From Baylisascaris procyonis (Eukaryota > Nematoda > Chromadorea > Rhabditida > Ascarididae): 64,000 bases of DNA. Below, piece after piece: positions 29,346-41,270 of this stretch. The stretch spans positions 124,001-188,000 of the forward strand of contig JAZARR010000170.1 of NCBI GenBank assembly GCA_037389465.1, read 5' to 3'. The number at the start of each line of letters is the position of its first letter. Positions within the stretch are counted from its first letter, which is position 1. The notes below the pieces were generated by a model. That model had not been told where the DNA came from and did no database searches. It saw nothing but the letters and a program-made list of their open reading frames with translations. The position numbers and the translations under genes are program-made.

Positions 29346-31020
29346 AATTCAAGAACATAATTCACTAGAAGGAGAGAAAGAGTTGAATTTTCATTCATTC
29401 TATTGAAAGTGTAATCTTATCACGATAAATGCACATTAGACGCCTCCTCACATATAAAGCGTATTTTACTTTAAAAAACTTTTTAATGGTGACGAACATT
29501 TTGTAAGCCCCTGTTACTAGGTTTTCATAGGCAAACTTTTTCATGCAAGAGTTAAGAATCAAGAAACCTGTCGAAAACAAATGCCCTCTAACATTTCAAA
29601 GAACTTTTGCTATGCTCTATCACTTGTCATAGAATTTTTAGTAACTATATTTCCTCGTAAACTCTTCTATTTTTCAGCAAAAAACTTTCTCATATTATTC
29701 GAAAATTTTATTCTTTTAAATTTTGCTTTTGCAATTACCCCTCTTTAAGAGGTTTTATTATTTCCTTTAAATTCTTCTAGAATAATTCCCTCTGTTCGTA
29801 TCAATTGTAAATCATGCATGATTCATTGTCAGAAAGGTGTATGTAGATGAGAGAGGTAAATCCGGACGTGAAAGGGCCATTCGTCCGAAAAAAACGAATT
29901 TTAATGACACAGTGAATGATTTTTTGTTAAATTATGTTCGATGGAGCATAAAATAGAGCCCATATGAATCGAATTCGAAAGCAAAGTTATACGCACTTTG
30001 CATCTAGAGGCATCTCTGTAAAGAGAGAATTCGCCTTTAGCAACCGCTACTCCAACATTTCTACACTTGACGATCATATATTTTATTCAGTGTGAGAAAA
30101 CGGCGATAGAAGGATGAGGAGAAATTTCATCAGTGACTGGTAATTAATAGTGACCATCTCAGAAGGGATCTGTAGCAGAAAATGTTCCTCGAAACCTAAA
30201 ACCTTCGGAAATAGTCAATTCTAATGTTGGAAAGGAATTCGGTGCGCCGCTTTTCTAAGCTCCTAAACCAGAAGAAATCCAGAATTGGGGCTTCAGGAAA
30301 GAGAGGAATCTTTAGTATCCGCAGCGGAACCTCGACCCAGTCTTAAATCATTGGTTGAGAAAAGGAGAAGCCAGAGAGTGGCGAATACAAAGTTATTAAG
30401 CTGCGTTAGAAGAGCATCTTCATTTTTAAAGAGTCAATATTTTTGTTTTCTTTAGCTTAAAATCCAATAATTCAATCAAGCTTATCAGTGGGTATCGTTT
30501 AGAATGTGTAGGAAAAGTAAACGGTCGGTCGATGATCTCCTACCTCTAATTCGTCATTAGTGGAAGAACTCTTCGAGCAGCTGACATATGGTAGAATGAC
30601 GGAAAATGAATCAATTCTCTACTTCGATTATTTTTGCGTAGGTTGTCTTAAAAAACGACATATGAACGATGAGGGTTGCTGCCGATCTAAGACTTAATGT
30701 TTTCATAAATAATTCTGATTCATACTTAGTTGCACTTATAACCACACCCATTTTCTTCATACAAAAATATAACAATTTCTCAACGTCTGCTGCCATACAC
30801 TAACATTAGTAATATAAATGTGAAGGATGATTTTCGAATTGCTACAACTATGGGTAATATTTTCTTCATCAATAAATAAACCAAACTTGTTTTTCACTGT
30901 TTAAACATTTTTTTTTTCATCCGCAACGATGCAAAATGAAAATCTCTTACTTGAGAAAATTCATGGAGTTGTCGATTTTCGAGTTATAACCTTGCGTAGG
31001 CGATATATTCCTCTTGAGCG

Positions 31021-31092
31021 TAAAGATTAAAAATTGCATTAATTTCAACATTAAACATATATTTCAACATTAAAGATTAAAAAAATTGCATT
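31021..31092. repeat. Short local duplication
   Basis: Two imperfect copies of TAAAGATTAAAA-ATTGCATT with ATTTCAACATTAAA repeated between them. Confidence 0.6.
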
Positions 31093-32635
31093 GAATAAAG
31101 AAGGATTTTTTTAAGCAATAAATTTTCTCTTCATAACTTAACATCGAAATAGGAAAAGAAGAATTTCTGAAACAGTAAAATTTTAATTTTTATGATCAAT
31201 GATGTGGAAACATGTTTCACCTGTGAAAACAGTCTACCTCTTAATTGATGATATTTATTCGAAGTACGAGTTTTAATAAAATCGATGAACGAATAAGATG
31301 CACAAAGAGGGGATGAAGTAGATACAATGAAAGTATTGCTGGTTGGAAAAACTATTAGACAAGGAACTCTATCTTAGCTGAAAGCTGAAGTTAAATTCGG
31401 TGATAGAAAATTCTTACGGGGCGTGCAAAAAAGAAGCAAAGATTTTGACAATTTGAACATCAAGAAATTGTGCTAGCATTTTAGTTTCATTTACTAATGA
31501 AAATTAAATGGACGTTTTGAGCGATAAAAAAATTTACTTCATCTTTTTATCTTTCACTCATGTCGAAGGAAGTTTGAAAAGTTTTTTTTAGGGAGAATTT
31601 ATCGAATTTTCAACGGGAAGTTCTCCCTTTTTTTTTAAAAGAATGTTTACTGTTTAAACAAATTTTTCCTCTGCATTTTTATGTTCTCTTCTAAGCAGTG
31701 ATCAATTCATTCGGTTTTTTGTTTTCGATGCGCTTTCGTTCATTGCGTTGCAGATGTGAAGTGCAATTGTGCACTATGGCATCATAGGATGCAATGCGGA
31801 AACAGATGTGCTGCTATAGATTTTATAGCACTTTGATATCTACTGCAATCGATTCCATCACTTTTTTACTAAATAAACCTGGAATTTTCCTCTCCACTTA
31901 GCAAATTTTCTACTTTCCTACTCTTGAACATTTAATGAAGAATCTAAAATAACTTGGACGTTGAAGTCAATAACAAATAGTGAATTGATAATTGTGGTTA
32001 ACTTTTCAGCATTTCGTTTCACGGACGACTTAATTTATAGCCTAGTTCGAATATAAATTGATCGCATTTATCTATCTTGTTTGAGCGGATAGCCATTGTA
32101 ATGCAAATCAAATAAGTTGCATGTGCTGATGCAAATTATGACCCCAAATTATGCGCTACAGGGATGAGTTCGAATGGTGGAGGAATGAGGGATAGAAATT
32201 TGCAGCTTTGATTACAGATAGATAAAATTTACCACTCTAAGCCGCACTTCAAATTCATTTGAATTCAGTAGCAGTTGAAAACGATCTTAAAAACCTCAAA
32301 CATCGCCATATAAATGAATATTTCAAAAAGCCCAAGAGACGATTTGCTTTTCAACGCGTATTCCCAGTGCGAAAGTTTTCACGAGCATTTATTTGTTGTA
32401 ATGCACTAAAAGTGCGCAATATGCAATCTGCCATCAATGCACAGAAATTTCGCAATAAAAGTTTTTTTTACGTCATTTTGAATTAAAATTGCTTTAAATC
32501 ATTCTCAGCATATGTTCAAAAAAAAAAAAAATTGTTTTTCAGAAATTAGATTCACAGAATAACGACAGTGTTGGTCATTGATATTTTGAGAATTGATTAG
32601 TTATTCACTCAAATGTTTATGAAAGTATTCAATTC

Positions 32636-32822
32636 TCAGAAGCTTTATAAAGGAGAAGAACAAAGTGGGAAAACAACAGATTATTGAACGGACTTTTGCT
32701 AAATAGTTAAAAGCTCTCTAAAAATAAAACAAATGCATAGATATACTTAATCAGCTGTTATATTCTCATATAACAAACGGATAGGTAAACTTTTTTTAAA
32801 AATCAGCAAATTTTCTAGTGGA
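32636..32822 (-). repeat. Right arm of the long inverted repeat
   Basis: Reverse complement of 29159-29345. Similarity stops abruptly at CTAGTGGAA on the outer side and fades inside AGAAGCTTTATAAAG on the inner side. Confidence 0.85.
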
Positions 32823-34242
32823 AGTCATATTTTTTTCTCAAGACTCCTCAAGATTAGTCATATTTTCCGCTCAATGTTTCGAGAAAAATTTTCAAATTAG
32901 ATAATGCTGCATTTTGCATCTTTTAAAGTAATGTATTTTCCTTTTTTTAACCTTATTTTTCGACGTTCGCTCGAATCAATTTCAAAAATTCAACGTCATA
33001 TCATATGCGTTTTACTTCAAGTTTATCAACAGTAGACATAAATACAAACCAAGTATGAAGAGCAATCTCTCGGCGAATGTCTAAGGTCAAACAAAATGAA
33101 AAAAATTCTTAAATCGCCGTAGCAATTGAAAATTTCTAGCGGATGACTATGCGTATTTAATTAAATATATCGGTGATTCCAATTGCCTTGATAATCCGCT
33201 AACAAATTAGATTTTCTCCAATTTGTATATCAAGTCCATTTCATATTCTGATTCTTATATTGAAACATATTATCAATTATCTTTCCTTCTTATTTGCTAT
33301 TTGACGTGTGATTTATAACAAAGAAATGAGTTTCCTTACTTAGTTAATTTTTTATTATTTTCTATAATCATTGAAATAATTATTTTAATGCATGTCCCCG
33401 ATATTTCCATATACGTGCAATAATGGTTACATTTTTATAATAATATAGAAATAAAAGAAAGTTTCGTTGAGCAATATTAAATGATAGTTTCTTCTTCCTC
33501 ACTTCGCATCTCCTTTCTTCATTGTCCCATCCCTCAAAATATTCACACTGATAGTTTGCAAGTGCTCAAAGTATCATCAGCTTTAAAGAAGAGATTAAAG
33601 GAGTTTTATTTGTACATGGCCATCTAACGATCAGAGGCATTCTAATATTTGCACTCTTCGCTGTCACTTTTTCTGGCATTGTTGACTCGAAACATTACGT
33701 CCTTTGGATTAGAAATTTCTACCTAAAGAATATCTAAAGAAACTAGCTGTATGTGCTTCTATCTGTGAACGTGATATTGGCAAACTCTTCATAAGCTTTA
33801 ATCTTGAATTTTACGTTTCTGATCACTTTTTTAATGAAATCTTCTTGGCAAATCATTGATCAAATAGTCTTCTCTCGAATCTGATTTCAATTAGTAAGGC
33901 AGAACTTATATTTCAAGAATTATATTGCATATATACTATACATAAATCCTGTTTTTTTACGAAGTATAGTATAACGCTCATAAAAATTCTGCCATTCAAT
34001 ACTGTCCAATTAAAGTATTGATGAAGGAAACAAATTTAACAGGAGTTTTCTTTAAGCATTTGATGACCTTTGTAGAACTTATGAGCAACTGAAGTGATTT
34101 CTTAAGAATTGTAGATGAATCTACAAAAGCTAAACTTATGAGAAAAAAATATTTACTTTCCCTGTTAAAATAGAAATATATTCAGAGATCGTGAAAGAAT
34201 ATTTCGGTTAGACGGATACAACGAATGAAATAATATTGAAAT

Positions 34243-34272
34243 GAACTAGACAACCTTGAACTAGACGACCTT
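34243..34272. repeat. Two tandem 15-bp units GAACTAGAC(A/G)ACCTT
   Basis: Adjacent copies differing at a single base. Confidence 0.8.
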
Positions 34273-37195
34273 CGAGATGCACGCTCGTTTATTTTCTACT
34301 CGTTGTAAAGTGGTCGACCGCTTTCGAGAGTAGCAGCATTAGAAAAGGTTGGCTATCTACACAGATTACGAGAGTACATCGCACTGATTTAAACGAAAAT
34401 GATATAATATGAAAAGGAATACAGAATCTAAGCAGAGGGAGAGGGTCACTGTAACAGTCACGCACATACACCAATCCTATGACGCAGTACTCTTTTCTAC
34501 CTTATATCATTTGTTCTTTTGCAATCTTGGTGTAGGACTGTATACGGAAAGTGAATAAATTGGATGTTTGACCGACATATAAGATATACATTGATAAATG
34601 CCCTTATGGAGTAGATTTTACCGTTTGTTACTTTTTTATAGTGGGCGAGCAGTTACTGACGACAGTTCTCCATTCGGGTATTGAAATGATGAAAAACATT
34701 TTCACTAATTAGCGGTCAAATGGATGTAATTGTGTTGGAGTGAAACCATAAGAAGAGAATTAAATATGAAGTTGTTTTGCTTACGAAGCAAATGCTTTAA
34801 CGATTCAATTATGCGTTCTCTTACTCCATAAAAGAATGCTGAAACTTTTTAATTAAGATTGTAAATATTTGCTCGTCTTTATAAATTCTCTTTAAGTACA
34901 AATATGATAAATGGCTGGCATGAGCATATTTTCGCTAAACGTTTCTTTTGAAATCACTATAGAATGTTGAGAGTCTTTTGAGAAGTGAAAATAAATGTAA
35001 AACACGTGCGCGTATATGAAGACATCGGAATGGTAAAGATTGGGGGTAGAGAAATCGAATTGGTTGGTGATCGCGTAAATGGTGGTGCGATAATGTGTAC
35101 ACACAATATTTCTGGTTTTCGATATGCCAATCGTACATTCCTCACGTATAACAAACAACCAAATGTAGAATTGCGGTTGCTAGCGCTAACATTCACATAA
35201 ACATTCATAGTGCGCTATTTTTTATTTCATAATTTTTTCCTAACAGGTATTTCGTTAAGCGATATTTTGATTTTGGGCAGGAATTTTTGTTTTTTGATTA
35301 CTTTATGAAATTTATTCGATGATTAATTCTCAGTTAGTTAACGTGTCAAGCGTGAACTATGAAAAAAAAGTTGATACGTTGAAATTGACGTTCAAAGATA
35401 TAAATTTTTTCTAAGTACCTTGATTTTCTATAAATGATTTTTAAATTAGTGATATATTGATATTATACTTAATTTACTGTCTCTTTTCACTTTACTTTAC
35501 TCAACTTTCTCTGCAATGTGCCAATTTCCCTTATTTCGTCATTGTCTTTTGATGACCTCTTCATTGCAACTACATATTTTCTCTTTCCACTCTTCTCAAT
35601 TATAGGAGCATACTTCATCTGTCGTCTTCGACTGTTTACGTTCATATTTACCTCAACATTCACTCTTCGCCTACGTCGTGGGGAAAAAAATGAGGGCAGC
35701 TGATACGGCGAAATCTGAAAGATTCTAAAATCTGACCGTTTGCAATCGTTGGGAGATCTTTCAGAATGAAAGAACAATGGGCAACCGAAAAGTCGTACTG
35801 ATATTACTCCTTTATCCATGACTGAGATTCGAGATTTTATAACAAAATGCCGTATAATCCATCTTATCCACCAACGTTCGATAGTGTTATTTTCCAATTT
35901 TTATCGATTTGATCCATAGTAAAAGATCACATTTTCCAAAAATTACACATTCGTATCAAACAATTTTGTTTCTTATTCCTTGCCTTTCTCCCTTACTCAC
36001 TTCAGTCGTATTTCCAAGTTTTTTTGAAGCCATTTATTCACTTCAATTTCCAGGACTTATGTATTTGCAAAGAAGAAAGTCAAAGTTGAAAAGCAAACGA
36101 TTGATACCTGTCAAATAATGATAAATTGTAATATGAGGTTAAGCATAGGGCACAAAAAATTCAGAAATTTTTCAGCTGCATCACACAGTTGCATTGAAGT
36201 GATACGATTATGAGCAACCTAATGGGATAGCGTTTCGTATTCATTATCTGCACGCCGAATCAAAATAAGGTTGCGAACAGCAATGAGATGCACATTGGCT
36301 GGCAACTGTAAGTTTTTAGAATATTTCTAATGAAGTAAGGCATACATGCACTTCAGATAGAAAATGGTACCTATAAAATAAATTTTTAAAAAATTACATA
36401 GTCGAAATTTAGCATCATGTTAGCCGGAGATTTCGGCGAACTGAAATATGCACCGGAAGAGTGAAGATGCTATTAGACTAGGTTTCTAATAAATTCTCAA
36501 ATGTTGCATGAATACAAACGCCGACTAATGACTTTTCGGAAAACTATCAATATTGCCTATAAAAATCCAGTGGGAACCGAATACGAACTATATGAAGGTA
36601 GGTAGTAGCTTGGCAAAGAAGACGTGCAGAAAGGCTAGAGAGCATTGCCGCATTATTTTTTAGTGCAAATCTTTTCTGTTAATTTTTACGCATATAATGA
36701 CCAACTTTTATGTTCTATAGGCTACTTGAGAGCCTTAAAAAAGTTATTCGAACGAAACGCATCTGCAATGCTTCAATACTTTTATTATTTATAAGAAGAA
36801 ACCTAACAAGATTTTCCACTGGCATGGTGCCAATTCTACATGTACACTTTTTAAGTGCAAACTTTGTACAATAGCTTTTCTTGTGTAGATCACGTTTCGC
36901 CATCATCGCATATAGAGCAAGCAAAATTATGACGTGTCCACTAGCCAAGTAGATTTTACTGGGCAGTGCTAAAATTTCTTTAAAGAAGTGTATGTTCGCA
37001 TTTACTTTTTAATGGAAAACTATTTTGGCGATGTGCATTTGATTCAAGAAAAGAAATATTAGAAAGTATGGATCCTGTGCGGGATCATCCACCGCGAGCT
37101 TCTTAGCACCGAACTAATAATATTTCTAGTTGTTTTCATTTCCAGTTCTAGAATTATTGTATAACATTCATGATCTTTGTAGACATTAATTTGTT

Positions 37196-37198
<3 letters not shown>

Positions 37199-37241
<43 letters not shown>
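37199..37241. repeat. (AT)n microsatellite
   Basis: About 21 uninterrupted AT units. Confidence 0.97.
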
Positions 37242-37246
<5 letters not shown>

Positions 37247-37775
37247 CCCGAAAAATTACGGGTTGAAAATTTAAGTAACATTTTTAAAATAATCTCCCAT
37301 ATCCTCATATTTTTCGAAACTCTTTCCTTCAATCTTTCAAGGTGCATGCACGATAAGGCAAAAAATTTTTTCTGAGCAGAGATATTCTTCTTTTCGCTAA
37401 TATGTAGTGGGACGGTACTCGTTATCTGCTCCCGATAGCGTAACCGTTGATCCATCACAACAAAAGAGGTAATAAAGAAACGAATTATTGAGCGTTAAAC
37501 ATTAGATAATTAAGCACTGTATTTTTTTAGCGCTTACAATTATCGATGTTGTATGGACCGCTCGAAAAAACTTCTTAAAGCGCTTTCAATTCTATTATGT
37601 GGATGTGAAAGAGGTAAGTATTATATGAATTAACTATTCAAGATAATTGCGCGTACTGCGTATGCAGTACATGAGGCGTATCAAGTATAAAAGGAAATTG
37701 TTGTCGATTAAAAAACTTCACCGTATATACCTTAAATAGGGGTTACTTAGGTAGCTTTTAATCGCATTTTAGTGG

Positions 37776-37783
<8 letters not shown>

Positions 37784-37824
<41 letters not shown>
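37784..37824. repeat. (AT)n microsatellite
   Basis: About 20 uninterrupted AT units, followed by two copies of AAATTTCAAAATATGC (37824-37839 and 37854-37869). Confidence 0.97.
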
Positions 37825-37827
<3 letters not shown>

Positions 37828-40800
37828 TTCAAAATATGCTCGTTGAAAAATTGAAATTTCAAAATATGCAGCTGCTGAGAAGTATTATGTCTAGTTGTTA
37901 TTGATATGAACATTATTCGGAAAATTGTTGTATCTAGAATGCTATTGATTTACAAGTCATTTGCGATAACAGGATTCATTCTCTATATAAAGTTTTACTA
38001 TTACGTAATGCAAGCAATGAAATCTCTGAAGATTTCATTCAATATCCTTGCTAATATTCATTTTCGGTTTCTTAAGAACAGATATAACCATTTCGTAGTT
38101 ACACAAAAAAATGATTAAAAATATTTCTTGCTCGCTTAATCGAGTGAAACTAAAATTTTAGAGTGGATTTAGCGCACTACTCAGAATGTAGTCTCAAATT
38201 ACTCATTTTTTTCATCCGAATCTTCAAAAATTCCTATATCTGAGAAAAACAGTCGTTCTGTTTTTCACATAGGGGCGAAGAAAACCCCACAGAAGCAACG
38301 AGCCAATCAGACCGAACTAGAAAAAAAAGCAGGACAGCACTAATAGTTTACTATAAAACAGTTTTGATAAAATATATATTCGAACCGCATAGGTAAACAG
38401 AGCCCCAAAAAAGATATTCAGTACGGTGAGACATATACTGCATGATCGTCCATATCCGCTAGGCGATTCATAAAGAAATCATATTTTTCGTCTCAGTAGA
38501 ACATTTTGCACTATTCACTGTTTATGGATAAAGGAAATATTGTGAATACGATGTTTTTTGAGTGAGAACGAATGCAAAGCAATGATTTGAAGAAAATATC
38601 GGCAATTGGCATTTATAATTTTGTAAAATAAGATGAGGTCAAATTATATGTCTCAATATTTAAACGATCACAGATCGCACATCCTTAGTTGGTATTCTTA
38701 ATCAGAATTATAATGACGATAAAAGATCATCTTGCGAGAGACAATTTGGGTAAAATTATTTTTGAACGCTTTTTATGAGCATATCATCCAAATAAGTGTT
38801 GAATGGGCTATTTCTGAATTGAATGGAATATAAAGACTTTTTACGAGTGCCCTAAACATCTAGGTCATAAAGGTCTAATTCATCATTTCTCATCTTTAGA
38901 CGTCTTTGAACTGATTTGTGAATAGAACTATCCAACAAAGTTCGAGATAAATTTCCATGCCTAAATCTTGAGCAGCACTATCGGCAATTGACAAATTGTA
39001 ACTAAAGAAGGGCAAATTAACATCTTTTGCCCTTTTGCTCACACATTTATAACAAACAGATCGAACACGTTCACTAGATCAAAAGTAACGTTTGCTCAAT
39101 AAATGAAAACAATTTCAAATGTTAGAAAGGTCAAAATTGCTTAGGAAGGTGATATGGGCGAAATTTTATCTTTCGAATGTTGCGAAAAATGTCTGACCTA
39201 TTTCCAAACGGCACTGTGATTAGATTGCCCTCTCCGAATTCACGTTGATCTTCTTGGAATGTTCGATGGGTAATTTTTACAGTGAATGTTGAGAGAAAGC
39301 TTTATGGCGTAACGCGACTGCATTGCATTTTGCTGAGGTGGGTGGGACATGAAAGCAGAAGAATAGCTACAAAAAGTGATCGACTCTTGCGATATGTATT
39401 TTCTTTGCTCTCATCACTCTTCAACTGTCTGCACCTCTTCGTTTCATATAATATTTGCACGGCTCAGCGCGAAAAATTACCCGCCTTAAACCCAACTGTC
39501 ATTAGAAGAATGAGTCATCACAAGGAGGAACATTTATTTATTCGTAACCTCGGTGCCCGTAGCAGCAGTGCTTCGGCGGAGCTGTCCAACGAACAGTTTG
39601 TGCTGCTGGGCAACTTCACTTAGTGTTACTAATAGTTTCTACATCATTCGTGCTTGCCAGCGAATGTTGGTGTATAATTCAGTCATTTTCAAGATTTTAG
39701 CCATCCTTACCAGCCGTAAATTCTATATTTATTCTTCATGACTTATGCTGTCACTATCTGTGATACGTTGATGGGGGCCGGCCTGCTCTGTTTCTTTACT
39801 TTTTATGATACGATGCGCCATTTTTGATTTGCGGTGCTATTTCTAAATATTCTAATAGATATTACTTTGATCGGTCCTATGAATAAGCAGCGCTAATAAG
39901 AGAAGGATAAATAAGCAAAAGCTACATTTTGCCTGATTTCGACCTTTCTTTTTCAAAAAAAAAGATTTTATATTTTCTCTACAAACGGGTAAAGTATTCA
40001 TTAATACACGCAACAATGTCAATAGTGACAATTTGTTCCTTTTTGCATCCACATCGATGAGCATGTTTTTCAGTAAAATTCATTAAGGTGGTTTTTAAGT
40101 ATGACTTCTTGCCAAAGCTTTTTCTTATTATTCTTTAGGTAGTTTACTTTCCTCTGAATTGGGAGGTTTTCTTCTTGCAAATACCTTAGCAATAATAATT
40201 CCTTCATTATTCAATGAGGCAATTTAGGCCGACGAAGATGAAGTTGAAGAATTGTGTCGAAGTGTGGAAATTCTTTGGATGCATCAAGGATATCCCCTTC
40301 TCGCTGCTTACGTTAGTTATTTTTATCGTTGCCCTCAACGAATCTTCAATAAACCTTTTTCTTCGCCCACTCAGTAGTCAACTGTTTCTTTTTTTTTTCA
40401 AATTGAGAATATAGCATTCAACGCTATGAACGATCAGTGAGAATAATGCTAAACAGATGTCTCAACCAGTTTCTTTATTACTGAGAGATTTGCATCGCTG
40501 AGAGCTTCGCTAGTATTTTTATGTAAATCGACATACCTTGAATGCCACTTTTAGGTCAAATCCGTTCCCTATCGAATAGTGAATTTAGTCAGCAATTTTT
40601 GACACTTTTATTAAAAATGGAATTTTTTCTCGAGTTTCACGAGGAAACAATATTATTTGTTCAACTTAATAATTGTTCAATTCCCTAGAACAAGTAGGAA
40701 AGGCAAAAAACTTATCTGTATTAAAAAAACTAAAAAATTTGTAAACTTTATTATAGCCGGTTCGAATAATTCTTTAGATTTCAATGTGTTGTTAATCTTA

Positions 40801-41196
40801 GCTCTTCTTTCATCTCATTACTATAGTTCAATCTACCACCATTGCTCGCCTGTTTTATAGGAAAGGCTTTCTTCTTAACTAGTAAATCTACTTTGAAATA
40901 CTATTAGGGAATGGGTGCAATTTCAGTCTATGCGCTTGTCTTCAAAAATTTTGCATTTTATTCAAAATACAAAAAAATTGCAGCGAATTTTATTGAACAT
41001 GAACCTTTAAAAAATTCTTGTTGTTTTACTCTATGATTCAGTTGTCTTCTATTAGCAAAAAGCGCGAACTATGAAAGGAAGATCAGAGGTCGAAATATTG
41101 TAATATCACTTGAGCGTTTCTCTTAAGAAGCTCATTTGACGAAGAAGACGATCAATTGATATAAAAATATTTCTTTTAAAAGATGATTGACACAAA

Positions 41197-41270
41197 CATA
41201 TGCCTTCTGCACTGGTATGCGCTTTTGTTAATTCATATGCCTTCTACATTGCTATGCGTTTTTATTAATT
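41197..41270. repeat. Tandem duplication, 37-bp unit
   Basis: Copies at 41197-41233 and 41234-41270 both start CATATGCCTTCT and end TTAATT, with about five mismatches. Confidence 0.8.

Larger units (their letters stand above)
29159..32822. mobile_element. Possible TIR or foldback element, 3.7 kb
   Basis: Inferred from the two near-identical inverted arms that flank 3.3 kb of unrelated DNA. The interior contains no recognisable transposase. A stretch near 30150-30460 reads as protein-like on the plus strand but has several stops. I could not see a target-site duplication outside the arms, so an inverted duplication of non-transposon origin is also possible. Confidence 0.4.

Noticed and set aside
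34892..35208. Four overlapping frames on both strands
   Set aside because: Being open in four frames at once points to a local lack of stop words rather than a gene; no family similarity in any of them.
35487..35897. 136-codon minus-strand frame with an Arg-rich segment
   Set aside because: No family motif or splice context. A rough estimate for DNA of this AT content predicts several frames over 100 codons in 40 kb on two strands.
40741..40780. tRNA-like T-loop word GGTTCGAAT
   Set aside because: No acceptor, D or anticodon stem can be built upstream.
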